DNA of 64,000 nt, taken from the NCBI RefSeq assembly GCF_028748185.1, contig NZ_CP118164.1:3745814-3809813 (forward strand). The letters run 5' to 3'. The translations under genes were made by a program, and so were the position numbers. Shown here one piece after another: positions 8,502 through 18,917 of the stretch (position 1 is its first letter; every line of letters starts with the position of its first letter). A model generated the notes under the pieces. The model worked only from the letters and a program-made list of their open reading frames with translations. It was not told the DNA's origin and did not search any database. This stretch comes from Bremerella sp. P1 (GTDB taxonomy: Bacteria > Planctomycetota > Planctomycetia > Pirellulales > Pirellulaceae).

Positions 8502-8879
8502 ATGAGCTTGCAGCAAACGCACGCGCCGGCTGAAGACCAGTCAATCAATTGGGAAACTTTGAAGTCGCGATGTATTGGTCGTCTCGATCTGGTCGAGAAG
8601 GCTTTGAATCGATTTCAAGATTCCCTGGTAGACGATCTGCAATCACTGGAAGAGGCTTTTGAAACGCTTAATACGGAGGAGGTTGCTCGGATTGCCCACC
8701 GTATTAAGGGAACTTCCTTGACTGTCTCTGCAGATCGACTGGCAGGGTTCGCCATGCACCTGGAAAGACAAGCAGAAGAAGACTCAAGCTACAACGAAGC
8801 ATCTCTCGCTGATATTCGTGACGAATGTTGCCGGTTGAGCCAACTCATCTCGCAGCATCGCACTGGGGAAAATCAATGA
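8502..8879 (+). CDS. Free-standing Hpt (histidine phosphotransfer) protein
   Basis: This 125-aa protein is a single Hpt domain. The motif RIAHRIKGTSLTV contains the phosphorylatable His and the Lys-Gly that follow it in this family. Such proteins pass a phosphoryl group from a hybrid histidine kinase receiver to a response regulator. GGGAGG six bases before the ATG decides the start. Its stop overlaps the next gene (ATGA at 8876-8879), so it is translationally coupled to the HD-GYP response regulator, its probable partner. No histidine kinase lies in this operon; the giant hybrid kinase at 11505-17450 lacks an Hpt and is a candidate donor (inference). Confidence 0.88.
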   Translation: MSLQQTHAPAEDQSINWETLKSRCIGRLDLVEKALNRFQDSLVDDLQSLEEAFETLNTEEVARIAHRIKGTSLTVSADRLAGFAMHLERQAEEDSSYNEASLADIRDECCRLSQLISQHRTGENQ

Positions 8880-9988
8880 TCATTCACGATCAAGATACTA
8901 ACCAAACAAGCCAAGCGCCGATTCTATTAGTGGACGATGATCCGGCGTGCCTGGGTATGCTGAGTGACGTTCTCGGTGCGCTCGGGATTCCCGTCGAAAC
9001 CGCACGCGATGGAAATGAAGCCCTGGAGATGATCTACCAGGGTGACTTCCGCATTGTCCTTTCCGACTGGCAAATGCCCGGAATGTCTGGCGTCGAGCTT
9101 TGTCGACGGGTTCGTCAGCGTCCTTTGAGCGGATACGTGTACTTTATTCTGCTCACGTCGCTTGATCGCCAACACAACCTGGTGAGTGGCCTGAGGGCCG
9201 GTGCCGACGACTTCATTACCAAGCCATTCGACCCGGAAGAACTTAATATTCGATTGCGTGCAGCGAATCGAATTGTGTCGTTGGAAAGCCGCAACGTCAT
9301 TATCTTCGCCCTGGCGAAGCTGGCCGAGTCACGCGATCCCGAAACGGGCGCTCACCTTGAGCGAATGCGTGAATACTCGCGTCTGTTGGCCGAGGACCTG
9401 TCGCATCAACCGAAGTATGCCGACATTGTCGATGCCGACTATGTGCGGACGATCTACCTGACCAGTCCGCTGCATGACATCGGCAAGGTGGGTATCCCGG
9501 ATCACGTGCTGTTGAAGCCAGGGAAGCTAACTGCCGAAGAATTCGAGATCATGAAGCAGCATACGTTGGTGGGTTTCCACACTCTGGATGCTGCCGTGCG
9601 CGAACAGCCTGAGGCTGCCTACTTGCGTTTTGCGCGCGACATTGCCTGTTCGCATCACGAGAAATACGACGGCAGTGGCTACCCCTATGGTCTCAAAGGA
9701 GAAGACATTCCCCTTTGCGGCCGCATCGTGGCTGTTGCCGATGTGTATGATGCCCTGACCACCGCACGCGTTTATAAGGAAGCTTTCAGTCACGAGAAAG
9801 CTTGCCAGATCATTCGTGAGGGAAGTGGAGCCCATTTTGACCCTGATATTGTCGACGCCTTCTTCCGCCATGAAGAAGAGATCGTCGACATTAATCAGCG
9901 ACTCAACGACGCAATGGTTTGTCCGGAGCTCCCCCAGATGTCACCAAGCGTCTCGTATCCTGTGGGACCAGTTCCAACGGCGAACTAG
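8876..9988 (+). CDS. Response regulator with HD-GYP c-di-GMP phosphodiesterase domain (RpfG-like)
   Basis: This 370-aa protein has an N-terminal receiver (ILLVDDDPACL, phospho-Asp in LSDWQMPG, KPFDP with the conserved Lys) and a C-terminal HD-GYP domain from about residue 160: SPLHDIGKVGIPD gives the HD metal pair, HHEKYDGSGYP the signature, and VADVYDALTTARVYK the last block. HD-GYP domains hydrolyse cyclic di-GMP. The start overlaps the Hpt stop and gives MIIHDQ. The 3' end overlaps by 3 bp the stop of the convergent methyltransferase gene. Confidence 0.93.
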   Translation: MIIHDQDTNQTSQAPILLVDDDPACLGMLSDVLGALGIPVETARDGNEALEMIYQGDFRIVLSDWQMPGMSGVELCRRVRQRPLSGYVYFILLTSLDRQHNLVSGLRAGADDFITKPFDPEELNIRLRAANRIVSLESRNVIIFALAKLAESRDPETGAHLERMREYSRLLAEDLSHQPKYADIVDADYVRTIYLTSPLHDIGKVGIPDHVLLKPGKLTAEEFEIMKQHTLVGFHTLDAAVREQPEAAYLRFARDIACSHHEKYDGSGYPYGLKGEDIPLCGRIVAVADVYDALTTARVYKEAFSHEKACQIIREGSGAHFDPDIVDAFFRHEEEIVDINQRLNDAMVCPELPQMSPSVSYPVGPVPTAN

Positions 9989-11100
9989 CTCTCGATGACC
10001 TTGCCATTCTTGGCGATTCGCCCAGCTCGTGCCGGACGTGGCAGTTCGGCAGGGTCCAGTCGTCGAATGCAATCTGGTGCCTGGTGGCTGACGTAATTCA
10101 CGATGATCCCAGTGCGATCTCGTGTCAGTTCCATCTTTTCAGTGTTAAATCCTGCCATATCGTAAACATTTAACACATCTTCTACCGTACGTTGATAGAA
10201 GAACCAGTCTAAATGCCATTGATAGGGGGTTTCGTCATACTGTTCGGTATCTTTAAAGGCAATTACTAGAGCCCCGCCATCCGACAAGGTTTGCCCAAGC
10301 CCGCTAAAGATACCTATTAGATGCTCGTCAGTAAGGTAGTCTGCAAGACCGACGCTATAGATGATATCGAAGCTTCCATATTTGGCCTTGGTTGCTTCCG
10401 CGTTGCGAGCACGCATGGCGTTGAAGCGAACAGGCTTAAGCGTGGTCGAAGGTGGAAGTTGAGGTGCAACCGTGGCTTCGATGTACTCCAAAGCGACAGG
10501 GTCATTATCCATCGCAACGACTTCGATGTTACGACCCTCAAACTCTGGCCAATCCATAAATTCGCGGCAGGGGCCACACGCGATGTCCATGATTCGAACA
10601 TCACCTTCTCTTGATGCGATCTCCTTCACGAGGTATTCACGGACCAAATCTTTGCGTCCGCGGACCGCTTGCGATAGCTGCAGGTCCCCTAAGCAAAGAT
10701 CTAAATAAGCCCCTAAACCCCGGGCGGGAGTCATTTCCTCGTAGATTTTGAGCAGCATCTCGTAGTCCCCCGAGAATCCGCTCGGTTTGGTCCAAGCTCG
10801 GTTGATAAACCAGCTTTGACTCAACCAGGGGCCGGTTTCATTTCGAAACCGTGCCTGGACTTCTTTGATTAAATCAGGATCGTCTTGATGATCCTCCTCA
10901 AACTTTCGACAAGCAGCTTGAGATTGTTGGAAGGCGGCGAGCGTTCGCTGATGAAACTCATCGTTTCGTTGCGGGATGGCGTCCTTGTCGATCTCGCTTT
11001 CCAGTTGAGTTAGCTGACGCTTAAATTCCGCCACGTCGTTCGAGAAGAATTCGATCACACTCGGCAGTCTGAACGTGGTCGATTCATTCGACTGTATCAT
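9985..11100 (-). CDS. SAM-dependent class I methyltransferase
   Basis: This 371-aa protein has a helical N-terminal region (about 1-165) and a Rossmann methyltransferase core: motif I DVRIMDIACGPCREF near 170-185, the acidic loop VVAMDNDPVALEYI, motif IV FDIIYSVGLADYL, and a post-motif GGALVIAFKD. The N-terminal part, with many charged helices, resembles that of methyltransferases linked to signalling proteins or PHB metabolism, but I cannot name the substrate. It converges on the HD-GYP gene with overlapping stop codons (TAG on both strands) and is divergent from the giant kinase across a 404-bp gap. Confidence 0.85.
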   Translation of the reverse strand: MIQSNESTTFRLPSVIEFFSNDVAEFKRQLTQLESEIDKDAIPQRNDEFHQRTLAAFQQSQAACRKFEEDHQDDPDLIKEVQARFRNETGPWLSQSWFINRAWTKPSGFSGDYEMLLKIYEEMTPARGLGAYLDLCLGDLQLSQAVRGRKDLVREYLVKEIASREGDVRIMDIACGPCREFMDWPEFEGRNIEVVAMDNDPVALEYIEATVAPQLPPSTTLKPVRFNAMRARNAEATKAKYGSFDIIYSVGLADYLTDEHLIGIFSGLGQTLSDGGALVIAFKDTEQYDETPYQWHLDWFFYQRTVEDVLNVYDMAGFNTEKMELTRDRTGIIVNYVSHQAPDCIRRLDPAELPRPARAGRIAKNGKVIES

Positions 11101-11504
11101 GGCTAATACCTAAAACTCAGGTCCAAATCGGGCATATTTCGCCGTAGGAAAATAACTACGGCGTGACTCGCCTCTACATCAGAATAGGTAAGGATGAGAA
11201 AATCAACCAAGAAAGTCGTTATTTAGACATAAGGGGGGGTGCGCTTGCGTAAGATCAATCAATTAAGTGCCCCTTATGACCCATAGGTATTGCGCAGTAA
11301 GCGCTATAACCATCTCCGTTCGTTAATGTGCTTGAAAAAAGGCTATGGTTTATCTGATTTCGTGCGCAGAAAGCGCGCGCGGAAATGACCTCAAGAGATG
11401 CAGCGTACTCTCTCGGTATCACGGGTCGAAATAGCGTTGGTTCAGACCAGGTTTCTGATCCCCAATAGCTGGCACGACTTTATAGAACAGAACAAAGTAG
11501 GGCC
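11101..11504. promoter_or_regulatory. Intergenic control region between methyltransferase and giant kinase
   Basis: This region has no convincing gene. It holds a 9-bp inverted repeat, CATAAGGGG (11228-11236) and CCCCTTATG (11270-11278), separated by 33 bp, which could be a paired protein site or a long-range hairpin. Promoters of both divergent genes must lie here, but I see no clear -35/-10 pair. Confidence 0.4.
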
Positions 11505-14500
11505 ATGGTGGAACGAGAAGCGGGAACAAGAGTCACCCCGACCGATTTGGATTGGGAGATGCCGGAGGAGATTCTCGCGCGGTACGAGGTCAATGCATCA
11601 AGCGATGATTCTCCGTTTGTGCGGACCTATTGGGGGAATGATCGAGAAACCGGGGACGGCGTCGAGATCAAAGTCATCGAATTGAAGTCCGTCTCGTCCG
11701 GGACCCGCGCGCGCATCGAGTTCGAGGCGTCGATCCGCAAGGAGCATCCTCACCAGCAGCTCATCTCCGTTCTTGATTTCGTGCGAACCGACACGGAATT
11801 CTATGTGGTGATGCCATGGAATGATGAGGTGCCTCTCAGTCATAAGTTGACTTCCAAACCGATCTCAGTCGAAGAGACCATTCAAATCGGGAAGGACATT
11901 TTTACGGCACTCGACTCCCTTCACCGACGAGGTTCGCTCCACCGTGATGTGACTCCTTCGAGCATGTTTGTCCGGCGCCAGAACGGGAAGCCTGAGGCGA
12001 TTGGCGGCGTGAGCCTGGGGGGCTTTGGCACCGTCAAGCGATTTCATCCCGATCAACTGTTTGGCGAACGCGAATGCGAGACGGTCTCGTACATGTCGCC
12101 TGAAGAGGCGGGTTCGATTGATACGGACGTTGGGCCTCCTTCCGACTTGTATGCGGCCGGGATTCTGCTGTTTCGTTGTCTTGCTGGACGGCTGCCGTTC
12201 CAGGGACAAGGCGCCGGGGCGATCTTGTTTGAGCACCTAACGGCGCCTGTGCCGGACTTGCCCACCATCAACCCGGAAGTCCCGCGGGACTTGGACGAAT
12301 TGGTTCAACGCCTGCTCCGGAAAGATCCGCACGATCGATATCAATTGGCAAGCGCCGTGGTTGCCGACCTACTGGCAATTGAGGAATCGCTCGCTGCCGG
12401 CGATTCGGGAGCACACGTCGCGATCGGCGCCTGCGATCGCCGCTGCACGCTGACGGAGCCGACTTTTGTCGGACGCGAAGAAGAACTGAAGCAACTCAAC
12501 AACTTCGTCCGCGAAACACGGCAGGGTAAGTCTTCCGTGATCATGGTCGAAGGTGAGTCTGGGCTCGGGAAAAGCCGCTTGCTGGTCGAGTCCGTGCGAG
12601 TGGCTCGCCGTAACAATAATTGGGTGTTACGCGGACAAGCGACGACAAATGTCGGCCAACGTCCTTATCGGACACTGGAAGGCATCGTGGATGGCTTCCT
12701 CTCGGTCGCCCAGAAAGATAAAGACCTGCTCAGCCGCGTGCAGGAACAAGTGGGAGACATGGCGGATGCGTTGGTGGCCGCATTGCCTTCGCTGGGAGCC
12801 GTTCTGCAGCCAACAAGCCGCATCACCGATCAATCGCCTGCCGCGTTCGGTGAAAACCGAACGATCGACTCGTTGATCCGATTCCTCGGTGCCTTGGGAA
12901 GTCGTGATCGTCCCGCGATTATCATTTTAGACGATTGCCAGTGGGCCGATGCATTAACCTATAGCTTGATTCGTCGCTGGCATACGCAGTCGCGGCAAAC
13001 GGAACGCCATAGCGCTCTGATTTGTTCGTTCCGAAGCGAAGAAGTTAGCGAAGATCACGCTTTACGGACCATCCCCAGGTGTCAGCACATCTGCTTGTTG
13101 ACCTTGCGCAAGGATGAGATCCGGCAGTTGGCCGAATCGATGGCCGGATCGTTACCACCGGAAGCGATCGAGGTCGTTACGCGTCTGGCCAGCGGTAGTC
13201 CGTTCATGGCCTCGGCCGTGTTGCGTGGCTTGGTCGAATCGGGAGCATTGGTCGCCGAAGATGGAACGTGGCAGGTCGATCAACGAGCGATCCGCGACAT
13301 TCAATCTTCGCAGGAGGCCGCGTCGTTCCTGGCACATCGTATCGAGATGCTGCCGGAAGAGACGATTGAATTGCTGTCCGTGGGCGCGCTGGTTGGCAAA
13401 GAATTCAGTTTAGATACGGCTGCTTCTTTGGCTCGGCTGTCCGTGCCTGCCGCGGTGGGGGCCTTGCTGCACGCCAAGGATCGTAACCTGATTTGGGAAC
13501 GTGCCGATGGCGGTCAGTTCGTCTTCGTGCACGACAAGATTCGCAGTTCGCTATTGGATCGGCTCAATCCAAACGAGCAAAAACAATTGCATCTTCGAGC
13601 GGCGCTACATCTACAGGAACACAGTCCTTCACGCGTTTCCGAAATCGCTTATCACCTGGACGAAGCAGGGGCCTCGGAAACAGCTTTGGGATATGCTCTG
13701 CAGGCCGCCGAGCAGGCACGCAGTCAGTTTTCCTTGGAAATTGCCGAGCGGCAGTATCGCATTGCTCAGAAGGGTGCTGAGAATCAACCGAAGTCCATCC
13801 GCTTCCGGATTGCCGAGGGGCTTGGCGATGCGTTGATGCTGCGGGGGCAATACCCGGAAGCCGCACCGCAATTTGAACTGGCCGGCGAGCTTGCCGAAGG
13901 AGATCTCGATCGCGCCAAGATCCAGAGCAAGCTGGCAGAATTGTCGTTCAAGCGTGGAGATATGGAAGGAGCTACCCAGGGTTTCGAGAAAGCCCTGCGT
14001 TCCTTGGGTATCTTTGTCCCTCGCAATCGCTTTCTCATCTTTCTGTTGGCGATGATGGAAGCGGTTCAACAGTTATTGCATACCTTCTTGCCAAGTCTGA
14101 TGCTCAATCGCAAAGGGCGTCCACCAAGTGAATCCGAACGATTGGCGATTCGCCTGTTCGGATTGTTGACGCACGGTTGCTGGTATTGTCGTAGCAAACT
14201 CGAATGCGTGTTGGCGCATCTGCGTAGTCTGAATCTGGCAGAAAGATTCGCTCCGAGTGCTGAGCTTGCTCAGGTTTATTCCGAGCATTCGCCGGTTGCT
14301 TCGCTCATTCCACTCTTCGAGAGAGCATTTAAATACTCGAAGATGTCGTTGGAACTGCGTAGAGATTTAGACGATATCTGGGGGCAAGGACAGTCACTCA
14401 ATTATTACAGTTGTTCCCTTTACGCCGCTGGGCAATATCGAGAAGCGATCGAGAAGGGACGTGAAGCCATTCAACTGCTGGAGCGGACGGGTGACTACTG

Positions 14501-17450
14501 GCAGGTGCATATTGCCCGGTATCAAGTGGCCGCGTCCCACTATCACCTCGGCAATTTCCGAGAGGCCGTTGCCGAGGCCCAGAACAATCACCGGTCAGGT
14601 GTGGAACTGGGGGACGAGCAAGCCTCCGGAATCATTCTCGATGTTTGGGCGAGAGCAACGCAGGGCAATATCCCCGATTCGCTCTTTGAAGCAGAGCTTG
14701 CGCGAACGCGTCACGATGCCCAAGGAAGAACGCAGCTCTATATCGCTGTCGGCATCCGTGATCTGTATCAAGGGAAGATCGAGTCGGCGATCGCGGCACT
14801 TGAGCAGGCCGTCGATACGGCGAACTCGGCAGGCATCCAGAATGCCTACACGGCCCCTGCCCTGCCCTGGCTAGCGACAGCCATCCGTATGCAGGCAGAA
14901 GCCACTCCGCCTCATGCACCCGCTTTACAAGATGAACGACTTGCCAAGGCCGAGCAGATCGCACTTCGTGGAATTGCCGCTGCCAAGGTGTGTCCTAATG
15001 ACTTGCCGCGAGCGATCCGCGAACGCGCCATCGTCGCGGCAATGCGAGGCAACTATCGCAAGTCGCGTCACTTTTTCGACAAGGCATTTGCGATCGCGAA
15101 GCGATTGGGGGCAATCTACGAACAAGCACTGACGCTGCAACATCGAGGCCAGGTTGGGCAGTTTGCTCATTGGAGCGATGCAGCTCAGGACGAACGCGAG
15201 TCGCAGCGGCTCTTCGATGATTTGACCATCGAAGAAGAAGCAGACAGCGCTCGTGGCGGTCAGATGGGAACGTTGTCGCTGGTCGATCGATTCGATACGG
15301 TGCTGCACGTTGGACGTCGCATTGCTTCCGCGTTGTCGACCGACAAGATCTACGAAGAGGCCTCGCTCGGAGCAACACGTTTGCTGCGTGGTGAAAACAG
15401 CCTGTTGTTGGAATTCGATCGCGATGACGCCATGGCAGAGCCACAACTGGTGCTCGGGGGAACGGATGTTCCGTTCGATCGAACGAACCTCCAGCGTGCA
15501 ACCGAAGCTGGCCGGGCGATGACGTTTATCGAGACTTGCACCGAAGGAGACGTGCACCGCGAAACGACGAACCCACGTTCGGCGATTTACATTCCGATCT
15601 TTGTCCGGAATCGTCTCTCGGCTTGTGTCTGCGTGATGCATTCCCAAGTTGTCGGCCTGTTCGGCACGGATGAAGAACGCCTGGCTGATTTCGTGGGAAC
15701 CATCGCAGGTGCCGCGTTGGAAAATGCCCAAGGCTTCATGGAGCTAACCAATCTGAACACGACTCTGGAGCAACGCGTTGCCGAGCGAACAGCAGCCGCC
15801 GAGACGAGAGCAGCTGAATTGGCGCGATCGAATCTCCAGTTGGAGCGAACCGCGAAGGAATTGCGCCTGACCGAGGAAGAACTGCGTGTGGCAAAGGTTG
15901 CCGCAGAGACGGCCAACGAAGCCAAGAGCCGATTCCTGGCAACCATGAGTCACGAAATCCGCACGCCACTCAACGGTATTCTGGGTATGACCGAATTGGC
16001 TCTGCGAACCCAGCTCACTTCACAGCAGCGAAATTGCTTGACGGTGATCAATCAGTCTGGCGATGCTTTGCTGAGCCTGCTCAACGATATCCTCGATATC
16101 TCGAAGATCGAAGCAGGAAAGATGCAGCTGGAAGCCATCCCAATGGAGCCGCAAAGCGTGGTGACGGCCGCCGTGCGTCCTTTGGCCGTCAACGCCGCCA
16201 AGAAGGGGCTGGAACTGCTCTACCGCATTGCTCCAGGCGTGCCGGAGTCGGTCGAAGGAGATCCGTGTCGACTTCGTCAGGTGATCATGAATCTGGTGGG
16301 CAACGCGATCAAGTTTACCGACCAAGGTGAAGTGTTCATCGATTGCACGGTCGATTCCGACGTGGAAGGTCAGCAGCTTCACATCTCCGTGCGAGACACT
16401 GGGGCCGGCATTCCCGAAGACAAGCTCGCGACCATTTTCGAGTCCTTCGAGCAAAGCGATAGCTCAACAACGCGTCGCTATGGAGGAACTGGTCTGGGGC
16501 TGTCCATCTCGTCGCAGATCATCGGCCTGATGGAAGGAAAGCTCTGGGTGGAAAGCCAGCTGGGACAGGGAAGCACGTTCCACGTTACCATTCCACTGAA
16601 ATCGATCTCAGGCGAGACCATCGAGTCGACCAAGCCATTGGCTGGCGAGCGTGTCCTGCTGGTTTCCGAGCATCCATCGTCTCAGAAGCTGTATCAAGAG
16701 ATTCTCGATCACGCCGGGGCAAGCTGGGAGCATGTGACCCTCGACGAGGCTTTGCGACGAGTTCAAGACGCGGAATGCCGAGGCACCGCAGATGATACGG
16801 TCTTGCTGCTTGACTGGGAGGCGAAGTCAGACAAGCTGGAACAATGGTTCTTAACGCCTGATTCGGTCGATCTGTTCAAGATTCCGCATATTGTCCTCAT
16901 TCCGCCGACTGGTGTCCCTGACGACGTTGATCATTGCAGCATGGTGACGATCGCTAAGCCAATTTCCGTTGGCGAATTGATCGAAGCCATTGGATCGGCC
17001 AAGAACGCATGTCCTGAATCTCGAGATGCTGAGCCAATGCAGCAATTGTCGGGAGAACGTTCGCTGCATATCCTGCTCGCGGATGATGCTCCTGTGAATC
17101 AAGAGGTTGCCGCAGGCATTCTTGAAGTGTTTGGCCACACGTGTGAGGTTGCCAGCACCGGACGCGAGGCATTGGAATGTTACCAACGCGGTAAGTTTGA
17201 CTTGGTGCTGATGGATCTCGAGATGCCCGAGATGGATGGCAAACAAGCAACCGATGCGATCCGGCAATGGGAACAGGAGAACGGCCAGCGGACACCGATT
17301 TTCGCGATGACAGCCCATGCCCTGGAAGGTGCCCGCGAGAACTGTTTAGCCGCAGGCATGGATGACTATCTGTCCAAGCCTATCCAGCCAGAACGGCTGA
17401 AGCAGCTATTGGATGAAATCGCAGTTTCTGGAAACGTACCAACGGCGTAA
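11505..17450 (+). CDS. Giant hybrid sensor kinase: STK-like domain, AAA ATPase, TPR, GAF, histidine kinase, two receivers
   Basis: This 1981-aa protein has the layout of HstK-type kinases. Residues about 25-310 form a Ser/Thr-kinase fold with Lys56 and the HRD motif (146-148), but the DFG Asp is replaced by Gly173 (GGFG), so catalysis is doubtful. An AAA module follows with Walker A GESGLGKS (350-357) and Walker B IIILDD (about 471-476), then TPR-like helices to about 1230, a GAF domain (about 1260-1420), a coiled coil, and HisKA with phospho-His1483 ([15 protein letters not shown]). HATPase motifs are intact ([23 protein letters not shown]). A degenerate receiver (about 1655-1830) precedes a complete one with Asp1904 ([11 protein letters not shown]) and KPIQP. 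No Hpt domain and no membrane segment are seen; it is probably cytoplasmic. Confidence 0.92.
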   Translation: MVEREAGTRVTPTDLDWEMPEEILARYEVNASSDDSPFVRTYWGNDRETGDGVEIKVIELKSVSSGTRARIEFEASIRKEHPHQQLISVLDFVRTDTEFYVVMPWNDEVPLSHKLTSKPISVEETIQIGKDIFTALDSLHRRGSLHRDVTPSSMFVRRQNGKPEAIGGVSLGGFGTVKRFHPDQLFGERECETVSYMSPEEAGSIDTDVGPPSDLYAAGILLFRCLAGRLPFQGQGAGAILFEHLTAPVPDLPTINPEVPRDLDELVQRLLRKDPHDRYQLASAVVADLLAIEESLAAGDSGAHVAIGACDRRCTLTEPTFVGREEELKQLNNFVRETRQGKSSVIMVEGESGLGKSRLLVESVRVARRNNNWVLRGQATTNVGQRPYRTLEGIVDGFLSVAQKDKDLLSRVQEQVGDMADALVAALPSLGAVLQPTSRITDQSPAAFGENRTIDSLIRFLGALGSRDRPAIIILDDCQWADALTYSLIRRWHTQSRQTERHSALICSFRSEEVSEDHALRTIPRCQHICLLTLRKDEIRQLAESMAGSLPPEAIEVVTRLASGSPFMASAVLRGLVESGALVAEDGTWQVDQRAIRDIQSSQEAASFLAHRIEMLPEETIELLSVGALVGKEFSLDTAASLARLSVPAAVGALLHAKDRNLIWERADGGQFVFVHDKIRSSLLDRLNPNEQKQLHLRAALHLQEHSPSRVSEIAYHLDEAGASETALGYALQAAEQARSQFSLEIAERQYRIAQKGAENQPKSIRFRIAEGLGDALMLRGQYPEAAPQFELAGELAEGDLDRAKIQSKLAELSFKRGDMEGATQGFEKALRSLGIFVPRNRFLIFLLAMMEAVQQLLHTFLPSLMLNRKGRPPSESERLAIRLFGLLTHGCWYCRSKLECVLAHLRSLNLAERFAPSAELAQVYSEHSPVASLIPLFERAFKYSKMSLELRRDLDDIWGQGQSLNYYSCSLYAAGQYREAIEKGREAIQLLERTGDYWQVHIARYQVAASHYHLGNFREAVAEAQNNHRSGVELGDEQASGIILDVWARATQGNIPDSLFEAELARTRHDAQGRTQLYIAVGIRDLYQGKIESAIAALEQAVDTANSAGIQNAYTAPALPWLATAIRMQAEATPPHAPALQDERLAKAEQIALRGIAAAKVCPNDLPRAIRERAIVAAMRGNYRKSRHFFDKAFAIAKRLGAIYEQALTLQHRGQVGQFAHWSDAAQDERESQRLFDDLTIEEEADSARGGQMGTLSLVDRFDTVLHVGRRIASALSTDKIYEEASLGATRLLRGENSLLLEFDRDDAMAEPQLVLGGTDVPFDRTNLQRATEAGRAMTFIETCTEGDVHRETTNPRSAIYIPIFVRNRLSACVCVMHSQVVGLFGTDEERLADFVGTIAGAALENAQGFMELTNLNTTLEQRVAERTAAAETRAAELARSNLQLERTAKELRLTEEELRVAKVAAETANEAKSRFLATMSHEIRTPLNGILGMTELALRTQLTSQQRNCLTVINQSGDALLSLLNDILDISKIEAGKMQLEAIPMEPQSVVTAAVRPLAVNAAKKGLELLYRIAPGVPESVEGDPCRLRQVIMNLVGNAIKFTDQGEVFIDCTVDSDVEGQQLHISVRDTGAGIPEDKLATIFESFEQSDSSTTRRYGGTGLGLSISSQIIGLMEGKLWVESQLGQGSTFHVTIPLKSISGETIESTKPLAGERVLLVSEHPSSQKLYQEILDHAGASWEHVTLDEALRRVQDAECRGTADDTVLLLDWEAKSDKLEQWFLTPDSVDLFKIPHIVLIPPTGVPDDVDHCSMVTIAKPISVGELIEAIGSAKNACPESRDAEPMQQLSGERSLHILLADDAPVNQEVAAGILEVFGHTCEVASTGREALECYQRGKFDLVLMDLEMPEMDGKQATDAIRQWEQENGQRTPIFAMTAHALEGARENCLAAGMDDYLSKPIQPERLKQLLDEIAVSGNVPTA

Positions 17451-17464
17451 TCGTGCCGTTGGTC
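17439..17464. terminator. Stem-loop between convergent genes
   Basis: ACCAACGGC (17439-17447) and GCCGTTGGT (17456-17464) form a perfect 9-bp stem with an 8-nt loop. It overlaps the stop codon of the kinase gene and lies just before the stop of the convergent DUF1501 gene, so it could end both transcripts. No T-run follows, so it is not a textbook intrinsic terminator. Confidence 0.4.
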
Positions 17465-17465
17465 A

Positions 17466-18902
17466 TCAAGCGATGATGTCCTTGACGACACGGGCGGGCT
17501 CGACGCCGGTCAGACGCATGTCGAGTCCTTGGAACTTGACGCTAAAGTGTTCGTGATCGATGCCTAGCAGATGCAGCATCGTCGCGTGGAGATCGCGAAC
17601 ATGAACGACATCCTCGACGGCATGGTATCCCAGGTCGTCGGTTGCTCCGTAGGTGGTTCCGCCTTTGATCGGTCCACCAGCCATCCACATGCTGAAGCCC
17701 TTGATGTGATGGTCGCGGCCAATGTCCCCCTTGCCGGTTTGCGACATCGGGGTCCGACCGAACTCTCCCCCCCAGACGATCAGCGTATCTTCCAGCATGC
17801 CCCGCTGTTTCAGGTCCGTCAGCAAGGCATAGGTCGGCTTGTCGGTAAGGCCAGAGCAAATATCCATGTACTTGCTCAATCCGCCATGATGATCCCAGCC
17901 GCGGTGATACAGGTGAATGAAGCGAACGCCACGTTCGGCTAGTCGGCGAGCAAGCAAGCAGTTCGACGCGAACGAACCATCTCCTGGCTTGGCACCATAC
18001 ATATCCAGAATATGCTGAGGTTCGTCCGACATGTCGGTGAGCTCTGGGACCGACATCTGCATGCGGAATGCCATTTCGTAGGCGGCGATGCGGCTGGAGA
18101 TTTCAGGATCGCCAGCGGCGGACTGGTTCTGCTGATTCAGTCGACTGATCGCATCGACCAGGTTGCGCTGCTGCGAGGTGCTTACTCCGTTCGGATTGCG
18201 AACATAGTAGACCGGATCGCCGGTCGAGCTGAATTCGACGCCCTGGTAGCGACTCGGCAGAAAACCGCTGTCCCATTGCCGGGAAGCAATAGGCTGAGGA
18301 TTTCGACCACCGACACTGCTCATAACAACAAAGCCTGGAAGCTCGTCGGTTTCGCAGCCGATACCGTAATTGACCCAGGCACCCATCGAAGGGCGGCCAC
18401 TGATGGCTGTGCCTGTGTTCATGAACGTATGGGCCGGATCGTGGTTGATCTGTTCGGTGACCAGTGATCGCACGATACAAATGTCGTCGGCCAGCTTGGC
18501 ATGCCACGGCAGGTACTCGCTGATTTCCTGGCCGTTGGCACCATGCTTGTTGAATTTAGCGATCGAGCCCAGGCACTTCAGTTCCTTCCCCTGCAACTGA
18601 GCGATCGGCTGGCCTTCCGTATAGGAAGTGGGGAATGGCTTGCCATTCATCTCGGCCAGCTTCGGTTTGTAGTCGAAGGTTTCCAGGTGGGAAGGACCGC
18701 CAGCCATGCATAGAAAGATGACACGTTTCACTTTCTGAGGAAGGTTAGGCAGGCCAGGCTGTCCTGGAACGCCGCCGCTACTCTTGGTTGCCGAGAAGCC
18801 ATCGCGCGCCAGGAGCGAGCCCAGGGCCGCTGAGCCAAGGCCAACTCCGGTTCGGGAAAGGAACGTGCGACGATTCAGTTGCATTGGGTGAAATTCAGAC
18901 AT
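17466..18902 (-). CDS. DUF1501 protein, Tat-exported
   Basis: This 478-aa member of the planctomycete DUF1501 family (alkaline-phosphatase/sulfatase-like fold) has a twin-arginine signal (LNRRTFLSRTGVGLGSAALGS). Family landmarks include FLCMAGGPSHLETFDYKP near the N-terminus, FIHLYHRGWDHHGGL, and WGGEFGRTPMSQTGKGDIGRDHH in the metal-site region. These proteins are almost always encoded beside DUF1549/DUF1553 cytochrome-like proteins, as here (15-bp gap), and may act together on a polymer in the periplasm; the reaction is not known. It is the last gene of a four-gene unit starting with the sigma factor at 23456. Confidence 0.94.
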   Translation of the reverse strand: MSEFHPMQLNRRTFLSRTGVGLGSAALGSLLARDGFSATKSSGGVPGQPGLPNLPQKVKRVIFLCMAGGPSHLETFDYKPKLAEMNGKPFPTSYTEGQPIAQLQGKELKCLGSIAKFNKHGANGQEISEYLPWHAKLADDICIVRSLVTEQINHDPAHTFMNTGTAISGRPSMGAWVNYGIGCETDELPGFVVMSSVGGRNPQPIASRQWDSGFLPSRYQGVEFSSTGDPVYYVRNPNGVSTSQQRNLVDAISRLNQQNQSAAGDPEISSRIAAYEMAFRMQMSVPELTDMSDEPQHILDMYGAKPGDGSFASNCLLARRLAERGVRFIHLYHRGWDHHGGLSKYMDICSGLTDKPTYALLTDLKQRGMLEDTLIVWGGEFGRTPMSQTGKGDIGRDHHIKGFSMWMAGGPIKGGTTYGATDDLGYHAVEDVVHVRDLHATMLHLLGIDHEHFSVKFQGLDMRLTGVEPARVVKDIIA

Positions 18903-18917
18903 GACAAACTCGGTGTC

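Noticed and set aside
17472-17480. Further TGATGTC operator copy
   Set aside because: Only one arm matches and it lies inside the DUF1501 coding region; no second arm is present.
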